From assembly GCF_003937945.1 (NCBI RefSeq), contig NZ_RSEC01000062.1:1-64000 (forward strand): DNA of 64,000 nt, written 5' to 3'. Below, one piece after another: positions 8,093 to 17,291 of the stretch. The stretch is from Amycolatopsis eburnea (GTDB lineage: Bacteria > Actinomycetota > Actinomycetes > Mycobacteriales > Pseudonocardiaceae). Under the pieces are notes generated by a model. The model did no database searches and was not told where the DNA came from. It worked only from the letters and a program-made list of their open reading frames with translations. The position numbers and the translations under genes are program-made. Position 1 is the first letter of the stretch, and each line of letters opens with the position of its first letter.

Positions 8093-9358
8093 ATGCGCCC
8101 GAAAACGACACCCCGCCTCGTCTTGGCGGTCGTCTGCGCCGCTGTCACCGCCCTGAGCGCCTGCGGGAGCGGTGACGCCGGCGGCGGGAAGATCAAGCTG
8201 AGCCTCGGCCTCTTCGGCAACTTCGGCTACACCGACCTGATCAAGGAGTACCAGGCCGCGCACCCGGACATCGAGATCACCGAGCGGACGGCGGCCTACT
8301 CCGACCACCACAAGAACCTCGCCGCGCACCTGGCCACCGGGGGCGGCGCCGCGGACATCGAAGCGATCGACACCGGGTACGTCGCCCAGTTCAAGGCGAC
8401 CCCGGACAAGTTCGTCGACCTCAACACCGTCGGCGGGGACAAGCTCAAGGACCGCTGGCTGAGCTGGAAGTGGGCGGCCTCGCTCGCCAAGGGCGGCCAG
8501 CAGATCGGCTACGGCACCGACGTCGGCGGCCTGGCCATCTGCTACCGCCGCGACCTGTTCGAAAAGGCCCAGCTGCCCACCGACCGCGACGCCGTCTCCG
8601 CGCTCTGGCCGACCTGGCAGGCGTTCTTCGACACCGGTAAGCGCTTCCAGGCCAAGGCGCCGAACGGCGTCAAGTTCATGGACGGCGGCCCGACCGTGCT
8701 CAACGCGATCTTCGGCCAGGCGCCCGTCGGCTACTACGACCAGAACGACCAGCTGGTCGTCGCGAGCAACCAGGCCCTGCGCACCGGCTGGGACCAGGTC
8801 GTCGACGCCGTCAAGGCGAACCTCTCCGCCGGCCTGCTCTACAGCACGCCGACCTGGAACACCGGCTTCACCCAGGGCCAGTTCGCCACGGTCACCTGCC
8901 CGGCCTGGATGATGACCAAGATCAAGGACCAGGCCCCGGACACCGCGGGCAAGTGGGACGTCGCGGCCGTGCCCGGCGGGGGCGGCAACTGGGGCGGCTC
9001 GTACCTGACCGTGCCGAAGTCGGGCAAGCACACCAAGGAAGCCGCCGAGCTCGCCGCGTGGCTGACCGCGCCCGAGCAGCAGGCGAAGGTGTTCACCAGC
9101 AAGGGCCTGCTGCCCTCGACGCCGTCGCTCTACGACGACCCGAAGATCACCGGCTACACCAACCCGTTCTTCAACAACGCTCCCGTCGGCAAGGTGTTCA
9201 CCGACGCGGCGAAGAAGCTGAACCCGCAGTACCAGGGCCCCAAGGCCGGCGACGTGCAGACGGAGTTCGGCAACGCGATGCAGCGCGTCGAGCAGGGCAA
9301 GCAGGACGGCGCGGCCGCGTGGGAGCAGCTCGTCGGTGACGTCTCGAAGCTGAAGTAA
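8093..9358 (+). CDS. cebE: Sugar ABC transporter substrate-binding lipoprotein, CebE-like
   Basis: A 421-residue extracellular solute-binding protein. Residues 1-22 are a lipoprotein signal ending in the lipobox LSAC, so the mature protein should be tethered outside the membrane by a lipidated cysteine. The body begins with FGNFGYTDLIKEY and includes TYxDHHKNLAAHL-like and GTDVGGLAICYRRDLF segments that I associate with CebE of Streptomyces, the cellobiose/cellotriose receptor. I used the second in-frame ATG because it has GGAG upstream and gives a proper signal peptide; the first ATG lies inside the operator. The next gene starts on the last base of the stop codon. Substrate is inferred from operator and downstream beta-glucosidase. 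Confidence 0.82.
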   Translation: MRPKTTPRLVLAVVCAAVTALSACGSGDAGGGKIKLSLGLFGNFGYTDLIKEYQAAHPDIEITERTAAYSDHHKNLAAHLATGGGAADIEAIDTGYVAQFKATPDKFVDLNTVGGDKLKDRWLSWKWAASLAKGGQQIGYGTDVGGLAICYRRDLFEKAQLPTDRDAVSALWPTWQAFFDTGKRFQAKAPNGVKFMDGGPTVLNAIFGQAPVGYYDQNDQLVVASNQALRTGWDQVVDAVKANLSAGLLYSTPTWNTGFTQGQFATVTCPAWMMTKIKDQAPDTAGKWDVAAVPGGGGNWGGSYLTVPKSGKHTKEAAELAAWLTAPEQQAKVFTSKGLLPSTPSLYDDPKITGYTNPFFNNAPVGKVFTDAAKKLNPQYQGPKAGDVQTEFGNAMQRVEQGKQDGAAAWEQLVGDVSKLK

Positions 9359-10278
9359 TGGCGCTGACCTGGGCCGACCGGCGGCACAAGTGGGACGTCA
9401 AGCTGTCGCCGTTCGGCTTCATCAGCCCGTACTTCCTGATCTTCGGCGTCTTCGGGCTGTTCCCGCTGCTGTACACGGCGTTCGTGTCGCTGCAGAAGCG
9501 GAACCTGCTCGACGCCGATGGCGCGACGTTCATCGGGTTCGGCAACTACGAGCAGCTGCTGTTCCACGACCCGTACTTCTGGAACTCGATGGGGAACACG
9601 GTCAGCCTGTGGCTGCTGACCACGATCCCGCAGATCCTGTTCGCGCTCGGCATCGCGCACTTGCTCAACCGGCGGCTGCGCGGCCGGACGCTGTTCCGGA
9701 TGGGGATGATCCTGCCGAACATCACCTCGGTGGCGGCGGTGACGATCATCTTCGCGCAGCTGTTCGGCCGGGACTTCGGCCTGGTCAACTGGGTGCTGAG
9801 CTGGTTCGGCGCCGGCCAGGTCGACTGGCAGGCGGGCACGGCCAGCTCCCACACCGCCATCGCGGCGATGGTGGTGTGGCGCTGGACCGGCTACCACGCG
9901 CTGATCTTCCTGGCGTCGATGCAGGCGATCCCGTCGGCCATGTACGAAGCCGCCACCCTCGACGGCGCCCGCGGGTGGCAGCAGTTCTGGCGGATCACCG
10001 TGCCGCTGCTGCGGCCGCAGATCATCTTCTCGACGGTGATCGCGACGACCGGCAACATGCGGCTGCTCGCCGAGCCGCTGCTGTTCAACCCGGGCACGGC
10101 GGCCGCCACCGGCGGCTCGGACCGGCAGTTCCAGACCGCCGCGCTCTACCTCTACGAACAGGGCTTCACCAAGTACGACTTCGGCTACAGCTCGGCGATC
10201 GCGCTGATCCTGGCCGTGGCCACGATGCTCGTCGCGGGCGTGTCGTACCTGGTCACCCGGCGCATCCAAACGGACTGA
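9358..10278 (+). CDS. cebF: Sugar ABC transporter permease, CebF-like
   Basis: A 306-residue MalF-type permease with about six membrane spans; the first is near residues 20-40 (FISPYFLIFGVFGLFPLLYT). The ATPase-docking EAA loop reads YEAATLDGARGWQQFWRITVP, close to the family consensus EAA---G---------I-LP. It would form a heterodimer with the next gene product. Start and stop codons of this gene and the receptor gene overlap by one base, indicating tight coupling. As in Streptomyces ceb operons, no ATPase gene is present; a shared MsiK-type ATPase elsewhere in the genome probably energises it. Confidence 0.85.
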   Translation: MALTWADRRHKWDVKLSPFGFISPYFLIFGVFGLFPLLYTAFVSLQKRNLLDADGATFIGFGNYEQLLFHDPYFWNSMGNTVSLWLLTTIPQILFALGIAHLLNRRLRGRTLFRMGMILPNITSVAAVTIIFAQLFGRDFGLVNWVLSWFGAGQVDWQAGTASSHTAIAAMVVWRWTGYHALIFLASMQAIPSAMYEAATLDGARGWQQFWRITVPLLRPQIIFSTVIATTGNMRLLAEPLLFNPGTAAATGGSDRQFQTAALYLYEQGFTKYDFGYSSAIALILAVATMLVAGVSYLVTRRIQTD

Positions 10279-10287
10279 GGAGCGGAC

Positions 10288-11172
10288 ATGACCACCGTGC
10301 TGACCTCGGCGCCCGCCGCGGCGCCGAGCCCGCCCGGCCGGGTGCGGCGGCTGGTCCGGCGGGCCACAAGCCCGTGGACCTACGCCGCGCTCGTCGCGAT
10401 CCTCGCCGGTTCGGCGTTCCCCGTGTACTGGTCGTTCGTCGTCTCCTCGCAGACGACGGAGGCGGTCGGGAGCGTGCCCCCGGTGCTCGTGCCCGGCGGG
10501 CACCTGTTCGAGAACATCGCCCGCGTCTTCGACGAGACGAACTTCGCGCTGGCGCTCGGGAACTCGCTGATCGTCGCGGGCACGATCACCGTGTCCGTGG
10601 TGCTGTTCTCGACGCTGGCCGGGTTCGCGTTCGCCAAGCTGAAGTTCCGCGGGCGGACGTTCCTGCTGCTGCTCGTGGTCGCCACCCAGGCGATCCCGAC
10701 CGAGCTCGGCGTCGTCCCGCTCTACATGATGATGGCCGACTTCGGCTGGGCCGGGCAGCTGCAGGCGGTGATCGTGCCCGGGCTCGTCACGGCGTTCGGC
10801 GTGTTCTTCATGCGCCAGTACTTCGAACGCGCCCTGCCGCTGGAACTGCTGGAGGCCGGGCGGATGGACGGCTGCGGCTCGCTGCGGCTGTTCTGGCACG
10901 TGGCGCTGCCCGCCGCCCGGCCGGCCGCGGCGGTGCTCGGGCTGTTCACGTTCATGCAGGCGTGGAACGACTTCTTCTGGCCGCTGGTGGTGCTGGTGCC
11001 GGAGAACCCGACCGTCCAGACGGCACTGTCCAGCCTGGCCAGCGGCTACACCACCGACTACACGCTCGTGCTCACCGCCGCCACCATCGGCACCGTTCCC
11101 GTCCTCCTCGTGTTCCTGCTGTTCGGCCGCCAGATCGTCGGCGGCATCATGCAGGGCGCGCTCAAGGGCTGA
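10288..11172 (+). CDS. cebG: Sugar ABC transporter permease, CebG-like
   Basis: A 294-residue MalG-type permease. It has a positively charged cytosolic N-terminus (about residues 1-32), a first span near 33-53, and an EAA loop ELLEAGRMDGCGSLRLFWHVALP. The C-terminal end FGRQIVGGIMQGALKG is the characteristic MalG-family tail that contacts the ATPase. It follows the first permease by nine bases with GAGGAG at the junction and is followed sixteen bases later by the beta-glucosidase gene. Together with its partner it imports the oligosaccharide captured by the lipoprotein. Confidence 0.85.
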   Translation: MTTVLTSAPAAAPSPPGRVRRLVRRATSPWTYAALVAILAGSAFPVYWSFVVSSQTTEAVGSVPPVLVPGGHLFENIARVFDETNFALALGNSLIVAGTITVSVVLFSTLAGFAFAKLKFRGRTFLLLLVVATQAIPTELGVVPLYMMMADFGWAGQLQAVIVPGLVTAFGVFFMRQYFERALPLELLEAGRMDGCGSLRLFWHVALPAARPAAAVLGLFTFMQAWNDFFWPLVVLVPENPTVQTALSSLASGYTTDYTLVLTAATIGTVPVLLVFLLFGRQIVGGIMQGALKG

Positions 11173-11188
11173 CCTCCCGGAGACCACC

Positions 11189-12553
11189 GTGACCACCAGT
11201 TTCCCGCCCGGCTTCCGCTGGGGCGTCGCCACTTCGGCGTTCCAGATCGAGGGCGCCACCACCGCGGACGGCCGCGGACCGTCCATCTGGGACACCTTCG
11301 CCGCGGTCCCCGGCGCGGTGGCCGGCGGCGACACCGGCGAACCGGCGGCCGACCACTACCACCGCTGGCCGCAGGACCTCGCCCTGCTCGCCGGCCTCGG
11401 CGTGGACGCCTACCGGTTCTCGGTGTCGTGGCCCCGCGTGCAGCCGTCCGGCCGCGGCCGCGTCGAACGCCGCGGGCTCGACTTCTACCGGCGGCTCGTG
11501 GAAGGGCTGCGGGAGAAGGGGATCGAGCCGTTCCTGACGCTCTACCACTGGGACCTGCCGCAGGCGCTGGAGGACGAAGGCGGCTGGCGCTCCCGGGACA
11601 CGGCGTTCCGGTTCGCCGACTACGCGGCCCTCGTCCACGCGGAGCTCGGCGACCTGGTCGAGCACTGGACGACGCTGAACGAGCCGTACCCGTGCGCGGT
11701 CGCGGGCTACGGCGAGGGCCGCCACGCGCCCGGCGCGAAGGAGGGCGACGGCGCCCTCGCCGCGGCCCACCACCTGCTGCTCGGTCACGGCCTGGCGGTC
11801 CGGGCGATGCGGGGGCAGGCACCGCCGCACCACCAGTTCGGCATCGTCCTCAACCAGTCGCCCGCCGTCCCGGTGTCCGCCTCGCCGGCGGACGTGGCGG
11901 CGGCCGCCCGCCAGGACACGCTGCTGCGCCGCCAGTTCACCGACCCGCTCTTCGGCGGCCGCTACGCCCCGGGCCTGGCGGCGATGTTCAGCGGCGCCTC
12001 GGACTTCGCCTTCCGCCGTGACGGCGACCTGGGCACGATCGGCCAGCCCCTGGACTACCTGGGCGTCAACTACTACTACCGCCTGCACGTCGCGGACGCC
12101 CCGCACCGCGAACCCGACCCGGCGCTGCGCACGGTGGCCGACATCGGCGTGGACACCTCGCGGCTGCCGGACGTCCCGCGCACGGGCATGGGCTGGCCGG
12201 TGGAGCCGGAGGGGCTGACCGAGGCGCTGGTCGGCCTGCACAACCGCTACCCGGAGCTGCCCCCGGTGTACGTCACCGAGAACGGCTGCGTGTACCCGGA
12301 CCGCAGCGACTTCGCCGACTACGAGCGCATCACGTACCTGAGCGAGCACATCGAGGCGGCGCGCACGGCCGCGGCGGCGGGGGTCGACCTGCGGGGGTAC
12401 TTCTGCTGGTCGCTCCTGGACAACTTCGAGTGGGCGCACGGGTACAAGCACCGGTTCGGCCTGGTGCACGTGGACTACGCGACGCAGACCCGCACGCCGC
12501 GGGCGAGTTACCGCTGGTACCGCGACTTCGTCACGGCCCAGCGGCTCGCGTGA
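11189..12553 (+). CDS. bglC: Family GH1 beta-glucosidase
   Basis: A 454-residue cytoplasmic glycoside hydrolase of family 1, the usual length. The N-terminal signature FRWGVATSAFQIEGA is intact, the acid/base glutamate is in TLNEPY (about residue 165) and the nucleophile in VTENG. It should split imported cellobiose or cellotriose to glucose. There is no signal peptide, in keeping with hydrolysis after uptake. GTG start with CCCGGAGA upstream, in line with the permease genes, so it is the last gene of the operon as bglC is in Streptomyces. It meets the convergent acyl-CoA ligase gene with only three bases between stops, leaving no room for a separate terminator. Confidence 0.88.
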   Translation: MTTSFPPGFRWGVATSAFQIEGATTADGRGPSIWDTFAAVPGAVAGGDTGEPAADHYHRWPQDLALLAGLGVDAYRFSVSWPRVQPSGRGRVERRGLDFYRRLVEGLREKGIEPFLTLYHWDLPQALEDEGGWRSRDTAFRFADYAALVHAELGDLVEHWTTLNEPYPCAVAGYGEGRHAPGAKEGDGALAAAHHLLLGHGLAVRAMRGQAPPHHQFGIVLNQSPAVPVSASPADVAAAARQDTLLRRQFTDPLFGGRYAPGLAAMFSGASDFAFRRDGDLGTIGQPLDYLGVNYYYRLHVADAPHREPDPALRTVADIGVDTSRLPDVPRTGMGWPVEPEGLTEALVGLHNRYPELPPVYVTENGCVYPDRSDFADYERITYLSEHIEAARTAAAAGVDLRGYFCWSLLDNFEWAHGYKHRFGLVHVDYATQTRTPRASYRWYRDFVTAQRLA

Positions 12554-12556
12554 GGC

Positions 12557-14353
12557 CTACTTCTTGTACAGGCCTTCGATGGCGTTCGCGTAGTTCTTCG
12601 AAACCACGTTGCGCTTCAGCTTCAGGCTCGGCGTGATCTCGCCGCCCGCCTCGGTGAAGTCGTTCGCCAGCACCGTGAACTTCTTGATCGCCTCGGCCTT
12701 CGACACCTGCTTGTTCGCCTCGTCCACCGCGGCCTGGATCTCCGCGAGCAGGTCGGTGTCGGAAGCGAGGTCCGCCACCGAAGCGCCGGCGGGCTTGCCG
12801 TGCTGGGACTTCCACGCCGGGAAGTACTCCTCGTCCACGGTGACCAGCGCCGCGATGAACGGGCGCTGGTCGCCGACCACCATGGCCTGGCTGACCAGCG
12901 GGGCCGCCTTGATCGTGTCCTCGAGGCCGGACGGGGCGACGTTCTTGCCGCCCGCCGTCACGATGATCTCCTTCTTGCGGCCGGTGATCTTCAGGAAGCC
13001 GTCGGAGTCCAGCTCGCCGAGGTCGCCGGTGTGGAACCAGCCGTCGGTGAGCGCTTCCTTCGTCGCTGCCGGGTTGTTGTAGTACGCCTTGAACACCACG
13101 TCGCCCTTGAGCAGGACCTCGCCGTCGTCGGCGATGCGGACCGACGTGCCGTTGACCGGCTTGCCGACCGTGCCGACGCGGAACGCCGTCTGCGTGTTGA
13201 CGTTCGCCGCCGCGGACGTCTCGGTGAGGCCGTAGCCCTCGAACACCGGGACGCCGATGCCGCGGAAGAAGTGCGCCAGCCGGGCGCCCAGGGGAGCGCC
13301 GCCGGACACCGCCGCGACGCAGCGGCCGCCGAGGGCCGCGCGCAGCTTGCCGTAGACGAGCTTGTCGAACGCCAGGTGCTTCAGCTTGAGGCCGAGCCCG
13401 GCGCCGCCGGTGTCCTGCGCCTGGCTGTACTCGACCGCGACCGCCTCGGCGGCGTCGAAGATCTTGCCCTTGCCCTCGCTGTGGGCCTTCTGCTTGGCCG
13501 AGTTGTAGACCTTCTCGAACACGCGCGGCACCGCGACCACGAACGTCGGGCGGAACGTGCCGAGGTCGGCGACCAGGTTCTTGACGTCCGGGGTGTGCCC
13601 GAGGGTGACGCGGGCGGTGAGCGCGGTCACCGCGATCGCGCGGGCCAGCACGTGCGCCAGCGGCAGGAAGCACAGCAGCGAGTTGCCCTGCTCCATCAGC
13701 TGCGGGAACGCCTCGATGTCGGCGCGGATCTCGGCCAGCAGGTTGCGGTGGGTCAGCTCGACGCCCTTGGGGCGGCCGGTGGTGCCCGAGGTGTAGACGA
13801 TCGTGGCCAGCTCGTCCGCGCTCACGTCGCGGCGGCGCTCGTGCAGCTCGTCGTCGGAGAGGTCGGCGCCCAGCGCGGCCAGCGTCTCGACGGCGGGGGC
13901 GTCGCCCTCGATCTGCCACGTGTGGTCCAGCTCGGTGAGCCGGTCGCGGATCTCCTCGACCGCGCCGGCGTGGCCGGTCGTCTCGACGAACACGGCCTTG
14001 GCGGCCGAGTCGGAGAGGATCCAGTACACCTGTTCGGGCGACGAGGTGTCGTAGATCGGGACGGTCACCGCGCCGGCCGCCCAGATCGCGAAGTCGATCA
14101 GCGTCCACTCGTAGCGGGTCTTCGACATGATCGCGACGCGGTCGCCGCGGCCGATCCCGGCCTTCGCCATGCCCTTGGCGACCGCCAGCACCTCGGCGGC
14201 GAACTCCTTGGCGGTCACGTCCAGCCAGCTGCCCTCGACCTGGCGGCGGAAGCTCACCACGTCGGAGAACCGCTCGGCGTTCGCCCAGACGACATCGGAC
14301 ATGTTTTCGTCGTCGGCCACCGGCTTGCCGGCGGGAGCGCTGTATTCGCGCAC
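12557..14353 (-). CDS. fadD15: Long-chain fatty acid-CoA ligase, FadD15-like
   Basis: A 598-residue AMP-forming acyl-CoA synthetase. Motifs in order: the P-loop-like YTSGTTGRPKG, the adenylate-binding GYGLTETS, the TGD of HTGDLGE, and the KITGRKKEIIVTAGGKN hinge and A10 region with its catalytic lysine further on. It activates long-chain fatty acids to acyl-CoA at the inner membrane face. The neighbours (SRPBCC, ArsA-like, acyltransferase, exoribonuclease, DAHP synthase) match the Rv2187-Rv2178c block of M. tuberculosis, where FadD15 is Rv2187. I chose the GTG preceded by GGAGG five bases upstream rather than a TTG six codons earlier. Confidence 0.85.
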   Translation of the reverse strand: MREYSAPAGKPVADDENMSDVVWANAERFSDVVSFRRQVEGSWLDVTAKEFAAEVLAVAKGMAKAGIGRGDRVAIMSKTRYEWTLIDFAIWAAGAVTVPIYDTSSPEQVYWILSDSAAKAVFVETTGHAGAVEEIRDRLTELDHTWQIEGDAPAVETLAALGADLSDDELHERRRDVSADELATIVYTSGTTGRPKGVELTHRNLLAEIRADIEAFPQLMEQGNSLLCFLPLAHVLARAIAVTALTARVTLGHTPDVKNLVADLGTFRPTFVVAVPRVFEKVYNSAKQKAHSEGKGKIFDAAEAVAVEYSQAQDTGGAGLGLKLKHLAFDKLVYGKLRAALGGRCVAAVSGGAPLGARLAHFFRGIGVPVFEGYGLTETSAAANVNTQTAFRVGTVGKPVNGTSVRIADDGEVLLKGDVVFKAYYNNPAATKEALTDGWFHTGDLGELDSDGFLKITGRKKEIIVTAGGKNVAPSGLEDTIKAAPLVSQAMVVGDQRPFIAALVTVDEEYFPAWKSQHGKPAGASVADLASDTDLLAEIQAAVDEANKQVSKAEAIKKFTVLANDFTEAGGEITPSLKLKRNVVSKNYANAIEGLYKK

Positions 14354-14480
14354 GTGGACCTCCGTGTTCAACGCGTGCGGTGGGCGACACCGCTGTTACC
14401 CGCCAGTCAACTTAGCGTGGTGAGCACCTTAAGACCATGCTGATCGCCGCCGCACGGCGAGGGCGTGACATTCTTCGCAC

Positions 14481-14891
14481 GTGAACGCACCGCCCGCCAT
14501 CGACGTCGTCGACGAGACGTTCCTCGCGGTCCCGCCGTCCACCGTGGCCGCCGCCTTCGCCGACCCCCGGTCCTGGCCGCGCTACTGGCCCGACCTGGTC
14601 CTGGAGGTCTACACCGACCGGGGCGACCAGGGCCTGCGCTGGACCGTGCGCGGCGCGCTCGTCGGTACGATGGAGGTCTGGCTCGAGCCGGTGCTCGACG
14701 GCACTCTGCTGCACTACTTCCTGCGGGCGACCCCCGCCGACGCGGCGGGCGCGCCCCGTGCGCCGGCGCCGCGCGAGCTGCGCCGGGAGTTCGACCGGCG
14801 GGCCCGCGCGGCCAAGGCGATCGCGCTCGGGCTGAAGGAGATCCTGGAGGACGGGCGCGAGCCCGGAGTGCCTCCGCGCGGTGAAGACTGA
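14481..14891 (+). CDS. SRPBCC (polyketide cyclase-like) protein
   Basis: A 136-residue member of the START/SRPBCC fold: the N-terminal strand VDETFLAVPPSTVAAAFADPRSWPRYWPDL is the usual opening, followed by a beta-rich middle and a long C-terminal helix that is rich in Arg and Ala. These proteins form a hydrophobic pocket for a small lipid-like ligand. No catalytic residues can be assigned. GTG start. It is divergent from the acyl-CoA ligase gene and 11 bases upstream of the phosphoesterase gene, so it probably leads an operon. A lipid-related role fits the neighbourhood but is inference. Confidence 0.72.
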   Translation: MNAPPAIDVVDETFLAVPPSTVAAAFADPRSWPRYWPDLVLEVYTDRGDQGLRWTVRGALVGTMEVWLEPVLDGTLLHYFLRATPADAAGAPRAPAPRELRREFDRRARAAKAIALGLKEILEDGREPGVPPRGED

Positions 14892-14902
14892 AGGGACCAG
14901 GG

Positions 14903-15697
14903 GTGCGGGTACACGTCGTCTCGGACGTGCACGGCAACGCGGACGCGCTGAAGCGGGCGGGGGACGGGGCCGACGCGCTGGTCGTGCTCGGCGACCTGCT
15001 GGACTTCGTCGACTACCGCGACCACGACAAGGGCATCATGGGCGCGCTGTTCGGCGCCGAGAAGGTCGGGGAGTTCGCGCGCCTGCGCCGCGAGGGCACC
15101 CGTGACGAAACCGTTGCCTTCTCCCGGACGCTCTGGGCGACCCTCGACGACCCGGCCGCCGCGGTCGACGAGGCCATCCGCGAGCAGTACGCGACGCTGT
15201 TCGCGGCGATGACCGCGCCCACCTACGCCACCCCCGGCAACGTGGACACGCCGTCGCTGTGGCCGGAGTTCACCGGCGCGGGCATCCACGTCCTCGACGG
15301 CGAGGTGACCGAGATCGGCGGCCTCCGGTTCGGCTTCGTCGGCGGCGCGCTGCTGCCCGACGGCGTCGTCCCGCGCCGCCGCAAGGGCGCCGCCTGGCGC
15401 CCCTACCTGCGGGATCGCGAGGACTACGACAAGAGCGTGGCCGCGCTCACCGACGTCGACGTGCTCTGCACGCACGGCCCGCCCGCCCTGCCGGAGCTGA
15501 CCTACGACGTCGTCGCGCGCCGCAACGAGATCGGCTCCACGGCGCTGCTGGAGCTGATCCGGGAACAGCGGCCGCGCTGGTCGGTGTTCGGCCACGTGCA
15601 CCAGCCGCTGTCCGCGCGGGTCCGGGTCGGCCTGACCGAGTGCCGTAACGTGGGTCACTTCAAGGAGACCGGGCAGCCGTACGTGCTGCGCTGGTGA
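14903..15697 (+). CDS. Calcineurin-like metallophosphoesterase
   Basis: A 264-residue protein with the metal-binding motifs of the metallophosphatase fold: DVHG at residues 8-11, GDLLD near 33, GNVDTP in the place of the GNHD motif, CTHGPP, and GHVHQP at the C-terminus. The family hydrolyses phosphoesters with a di-metal centre; its substrate cannot be named. The third motif lacks the usual histidine (GNVD instead of GNHD), which is common in the branch acting on nucleotides and phospholipid-like compounds, but activity should be regarded as unproven. GTG start with AGGGACCAGGG upstream; cotranscribed with the SRPBCC gene. Confidence 0.78.
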   Translation: MRVHVVSDVHGNADALKRAGDGADALVVLGDLLDFVDYRDHDKGIMGALFGAEKVGEFARLRREGTRDETVAFSRTLWATLDDPAAAVDEAIREQYATLFAAMTAPTYATPGNVDTPSLWPEFTGAGIHVLDGEVTEIGGLRFGFVGGALLPDGVVPRRRKGAAWRPYLRDREDYDKSVAALTDVDVLCTHGPPALPELTYDVVARRNEIGSTALLELIREQRPRWSVFGHVHQPLSARVRVGLTECRNVGHFKETGQPYVLRW

Positions 15698-15711
15698 CCG
15701 GCCGCGGCGGC

Positions 15712-15717
15712 TACGCT
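15712..15717 (+). promoter_or_regulatory. Candidate -10 box of a leaderless promoter
   Basis: TACGCT lies seven bases before the ATG of the second SRPBCC gene, with no ribosome-binding site between. A separate start point here would give the SRPBCC-ArsA-glucokinase group its own promoter. Confidence 0.5.
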
Positions 15718-15724
15718 TCGTCCC

Positions 15725-16159
15725 ATGGCCGAGCAGTCCACACAGTCCATCGAGGTCGACGCCGAGCCCAGCCGGGTGATGGCCGTGATCGCCGACTTCC
15801 CCGCCTACCCGGAATGGGCCAAGGCCGTCCGGCAGACCGAGGTGCTCGGCACCGACGCCGGTGGCCGGGCCAAGCAGGTCAAGCTGACCCTGGACGCGGG
15901 CCCGATCAAGGACGTCTACACCCTCGAGTACGACTGGGACGGTGACGGCCTCGGCGTCAGCTGGCACCTGGTCAAGGGCCAGATGCAGAAGGCGCAGAAC
16001 GGCCGGTACGCGCTCGAGGACCTGGGCGGCCGGACGCGGGTCACCTACACGCTGTCGGTCGAGCTGGCGCTCCCGATGATCGGGCTGCTGCGCCGCAAGG
16101 CCGAGAAGATGGTCATGGACACCGCGCTGAAGGAGCTCAAGAAGCGGGCCGAGGGGTAG
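15725..16159 (+). CDS. SRPBCC family protein, Rv2185c (TB16.3)-like
   Basis: A 144-residue START-like protein: AEQSTQSIEVDAEPSRVMAVIADFPAYPEWA is the characteristic first strand and helix, then alternating strands and a C-terminal helix (MVMDTALKELKKRAEG). Position beside an ArsA-like ATPase and a FadD15-like ligase matches TB16.3 (Rv2185c) in M. tuberculosis. The fold binds a hydrophobic ligand; the function of the Rv2185c group is not established. Only four bases separate its stop from the ATPase gene, so they are likely translated together and may work as a ligand-binding partner and ATPase. Confidence 0.78.
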   Translation: MAEQSTQSIEVDAEPSRVMAVIADFPAYPEWAKAVRQTEVLGTDAGGRAKQVKLTLDAGPIKDVYTLEYDWDGDGLGVSWHLVKGQMQKAQNGRYALEDLGGRTRVTYTLSVELALPMIGLLRRKAEKMVMDTALKELKKRAEG

Positions 16160-16163
16160 CCGC

Positions 16164-17291
16164 GTGCGGATCCTGCTGTTCACCGGCAAGGGGGGTGTCG
16201 GGAAGACGACGCTGGCCGCCGCCACCGGCGCCGCCCTGGCCGCTCGCGGCAGGAAGACGCTCGTCGTGTCCACCGACCCGGCGCACTCGCTCGGCGACGC
16301 CTTCGGGCACACCCTGAGCGCCGAACCGTCCGAAGTGGACGCACTGCTTTCGGCCGTCCAGATCGACTCCCGGACGCTGGTGGACACCACCTGGCACCGG
16401 CTGCGGGCCGAGCTGCAGGCCGCGCTGGCCGGCGCGGGGCTCGACACCCTGGACGCCGAAGAGCTGACCGTGCTGCCCGGCGTCGACGAGCTGCTCGCCC
16501 TCACCGAGGTCCGCCGGCTCGCCGAAGAAGGGCCGTGGGAGACCATCGTCGTCGACTGCGGGCCGACGGCCGAGACGCTGCGGCTGCTCGCCCTCCCGGA
16601 AGCCGTCTCCGGCTACCTGGCGCGCGTGTTCGGCAGGCGCGTCACCGAGTCCGTGCGCCGGCTCGGCGTCCACCTCGACGGCCTGCGCGCGCTGCTCACC
16701 GATCCGTCGGTGACCACGGTCCGGCTGGTGCTGACCCCGGAGCGGGTCGTCGTCGCCGAGGCGCGGCGCACGCTCAGCTCGCTGGCCCTGCGCGGCATCG
16801 CCGTCGACGGCCTGATCGCCAACCGGCTGATGCCCGCGCCCGGGTTCTGGCGCGGCGGCGCCGCGTCCTGGCTGCGCACCCGCCGCAACGAGCAGGACGC
16901 CGTGCTCGCCGAGCTGTCCGGGGCCGGCTTCGAGCGGGTCTCCCGCGTCGAGCACCGCGCCGTCGAACCGGTCGGGCTGCCCGCGCTGCTGGAGATCGCC
17001 GCGGAGCTGTACCGCGACGGCGACCCCCTGGCCGGCGACGGCACCCCGGTCACCCCGCTGCTGCTCATACGGCGCGCGCCGGACGGGTACACCCTGCGCA
17101 TCGCGATCCCGCTGACGCGGGACACCGAGGTCGACCTCGCCCGCGTCGACGACGACCTGGCGATCACCGTGGACGGCTTCCGCAGGCTCATCGCCCTGCC
17201 GGAGTCGCTGCGGCCGTGCCGGATCACCGGCGCGGAATCCGATGCCGACGGCCTGGTCGTGAGCCTGGCCGGGAACCGGGGACGCGGGTGA
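16164..17291 (+). CDS. ArsA-family P-loop ATPase, Rv2184c-like
   Basis: A 375-residue ArsA/GET3-type ATPase. The deviant Walker A (FTGKGGVGKTT, residues 6-16) is perfect, followed by STDPAHSLGDAFG (switch I) and VVDCGPTAETLRLL (switch II). Classical ArsA drives arsenite efflux, but no arsB, arsR-linked operon or metal-binding cysteines are seen, and the genomic setting matches Rv2184c, a member of unknown function. It ends in a beta-rich extension (about 300-375). GTG start. Its TGA overlaps the GTG of the following gene, so it is translationally coupled to the small Cys-motif protein and the glucokinase. Confidence 0.82.
   Translation: MRILLFTGKGGVGKTTLAAATGAALAARGRKTLVVSTDPAHSLGDAFGHTLSAEPSEVDALLSAVQIDSRTLVDTTWHRLRAELQAALAGAGLDTLDAEELTVLPGVDELLALTEVRRLAEEGPWETIVVDCGPTAETLRLLALPEAVSGYLARVFGRRVTESVRRLGVHLDGLRALLTDPSVTTVRLVLTPERVVVAEARRTLSSLALRGIAVDGLIANRLMPAPGFWRGGAASWLRTRRNEQDAVLAELSGAGFERVSRVEHRAVEPVGLPALLEIAAELYRDGDPLAGDGTPVTPLLLIRRAPDGYTLRIAIPLTRDTEVDLARVDDDLAITVDGFRRLIALPESLRPCRITGAESDADGLVVSLAGNRGRG

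Noticed and set aside
9154..11334. A 726-codon open frame on the minus strand through the ABC permease genes
   Set aside because: It is opposite three well-matched plus-strand genes and its product is Arg/Gly/His-rich without domains, the usual shadow in high-GC DNA.
16164..17291. Arsenic resistance operon
   Set aside because: The ATPase lacks arsB, arsR or metal cysteines, and its neighbours match the Rv2184c group of other function.
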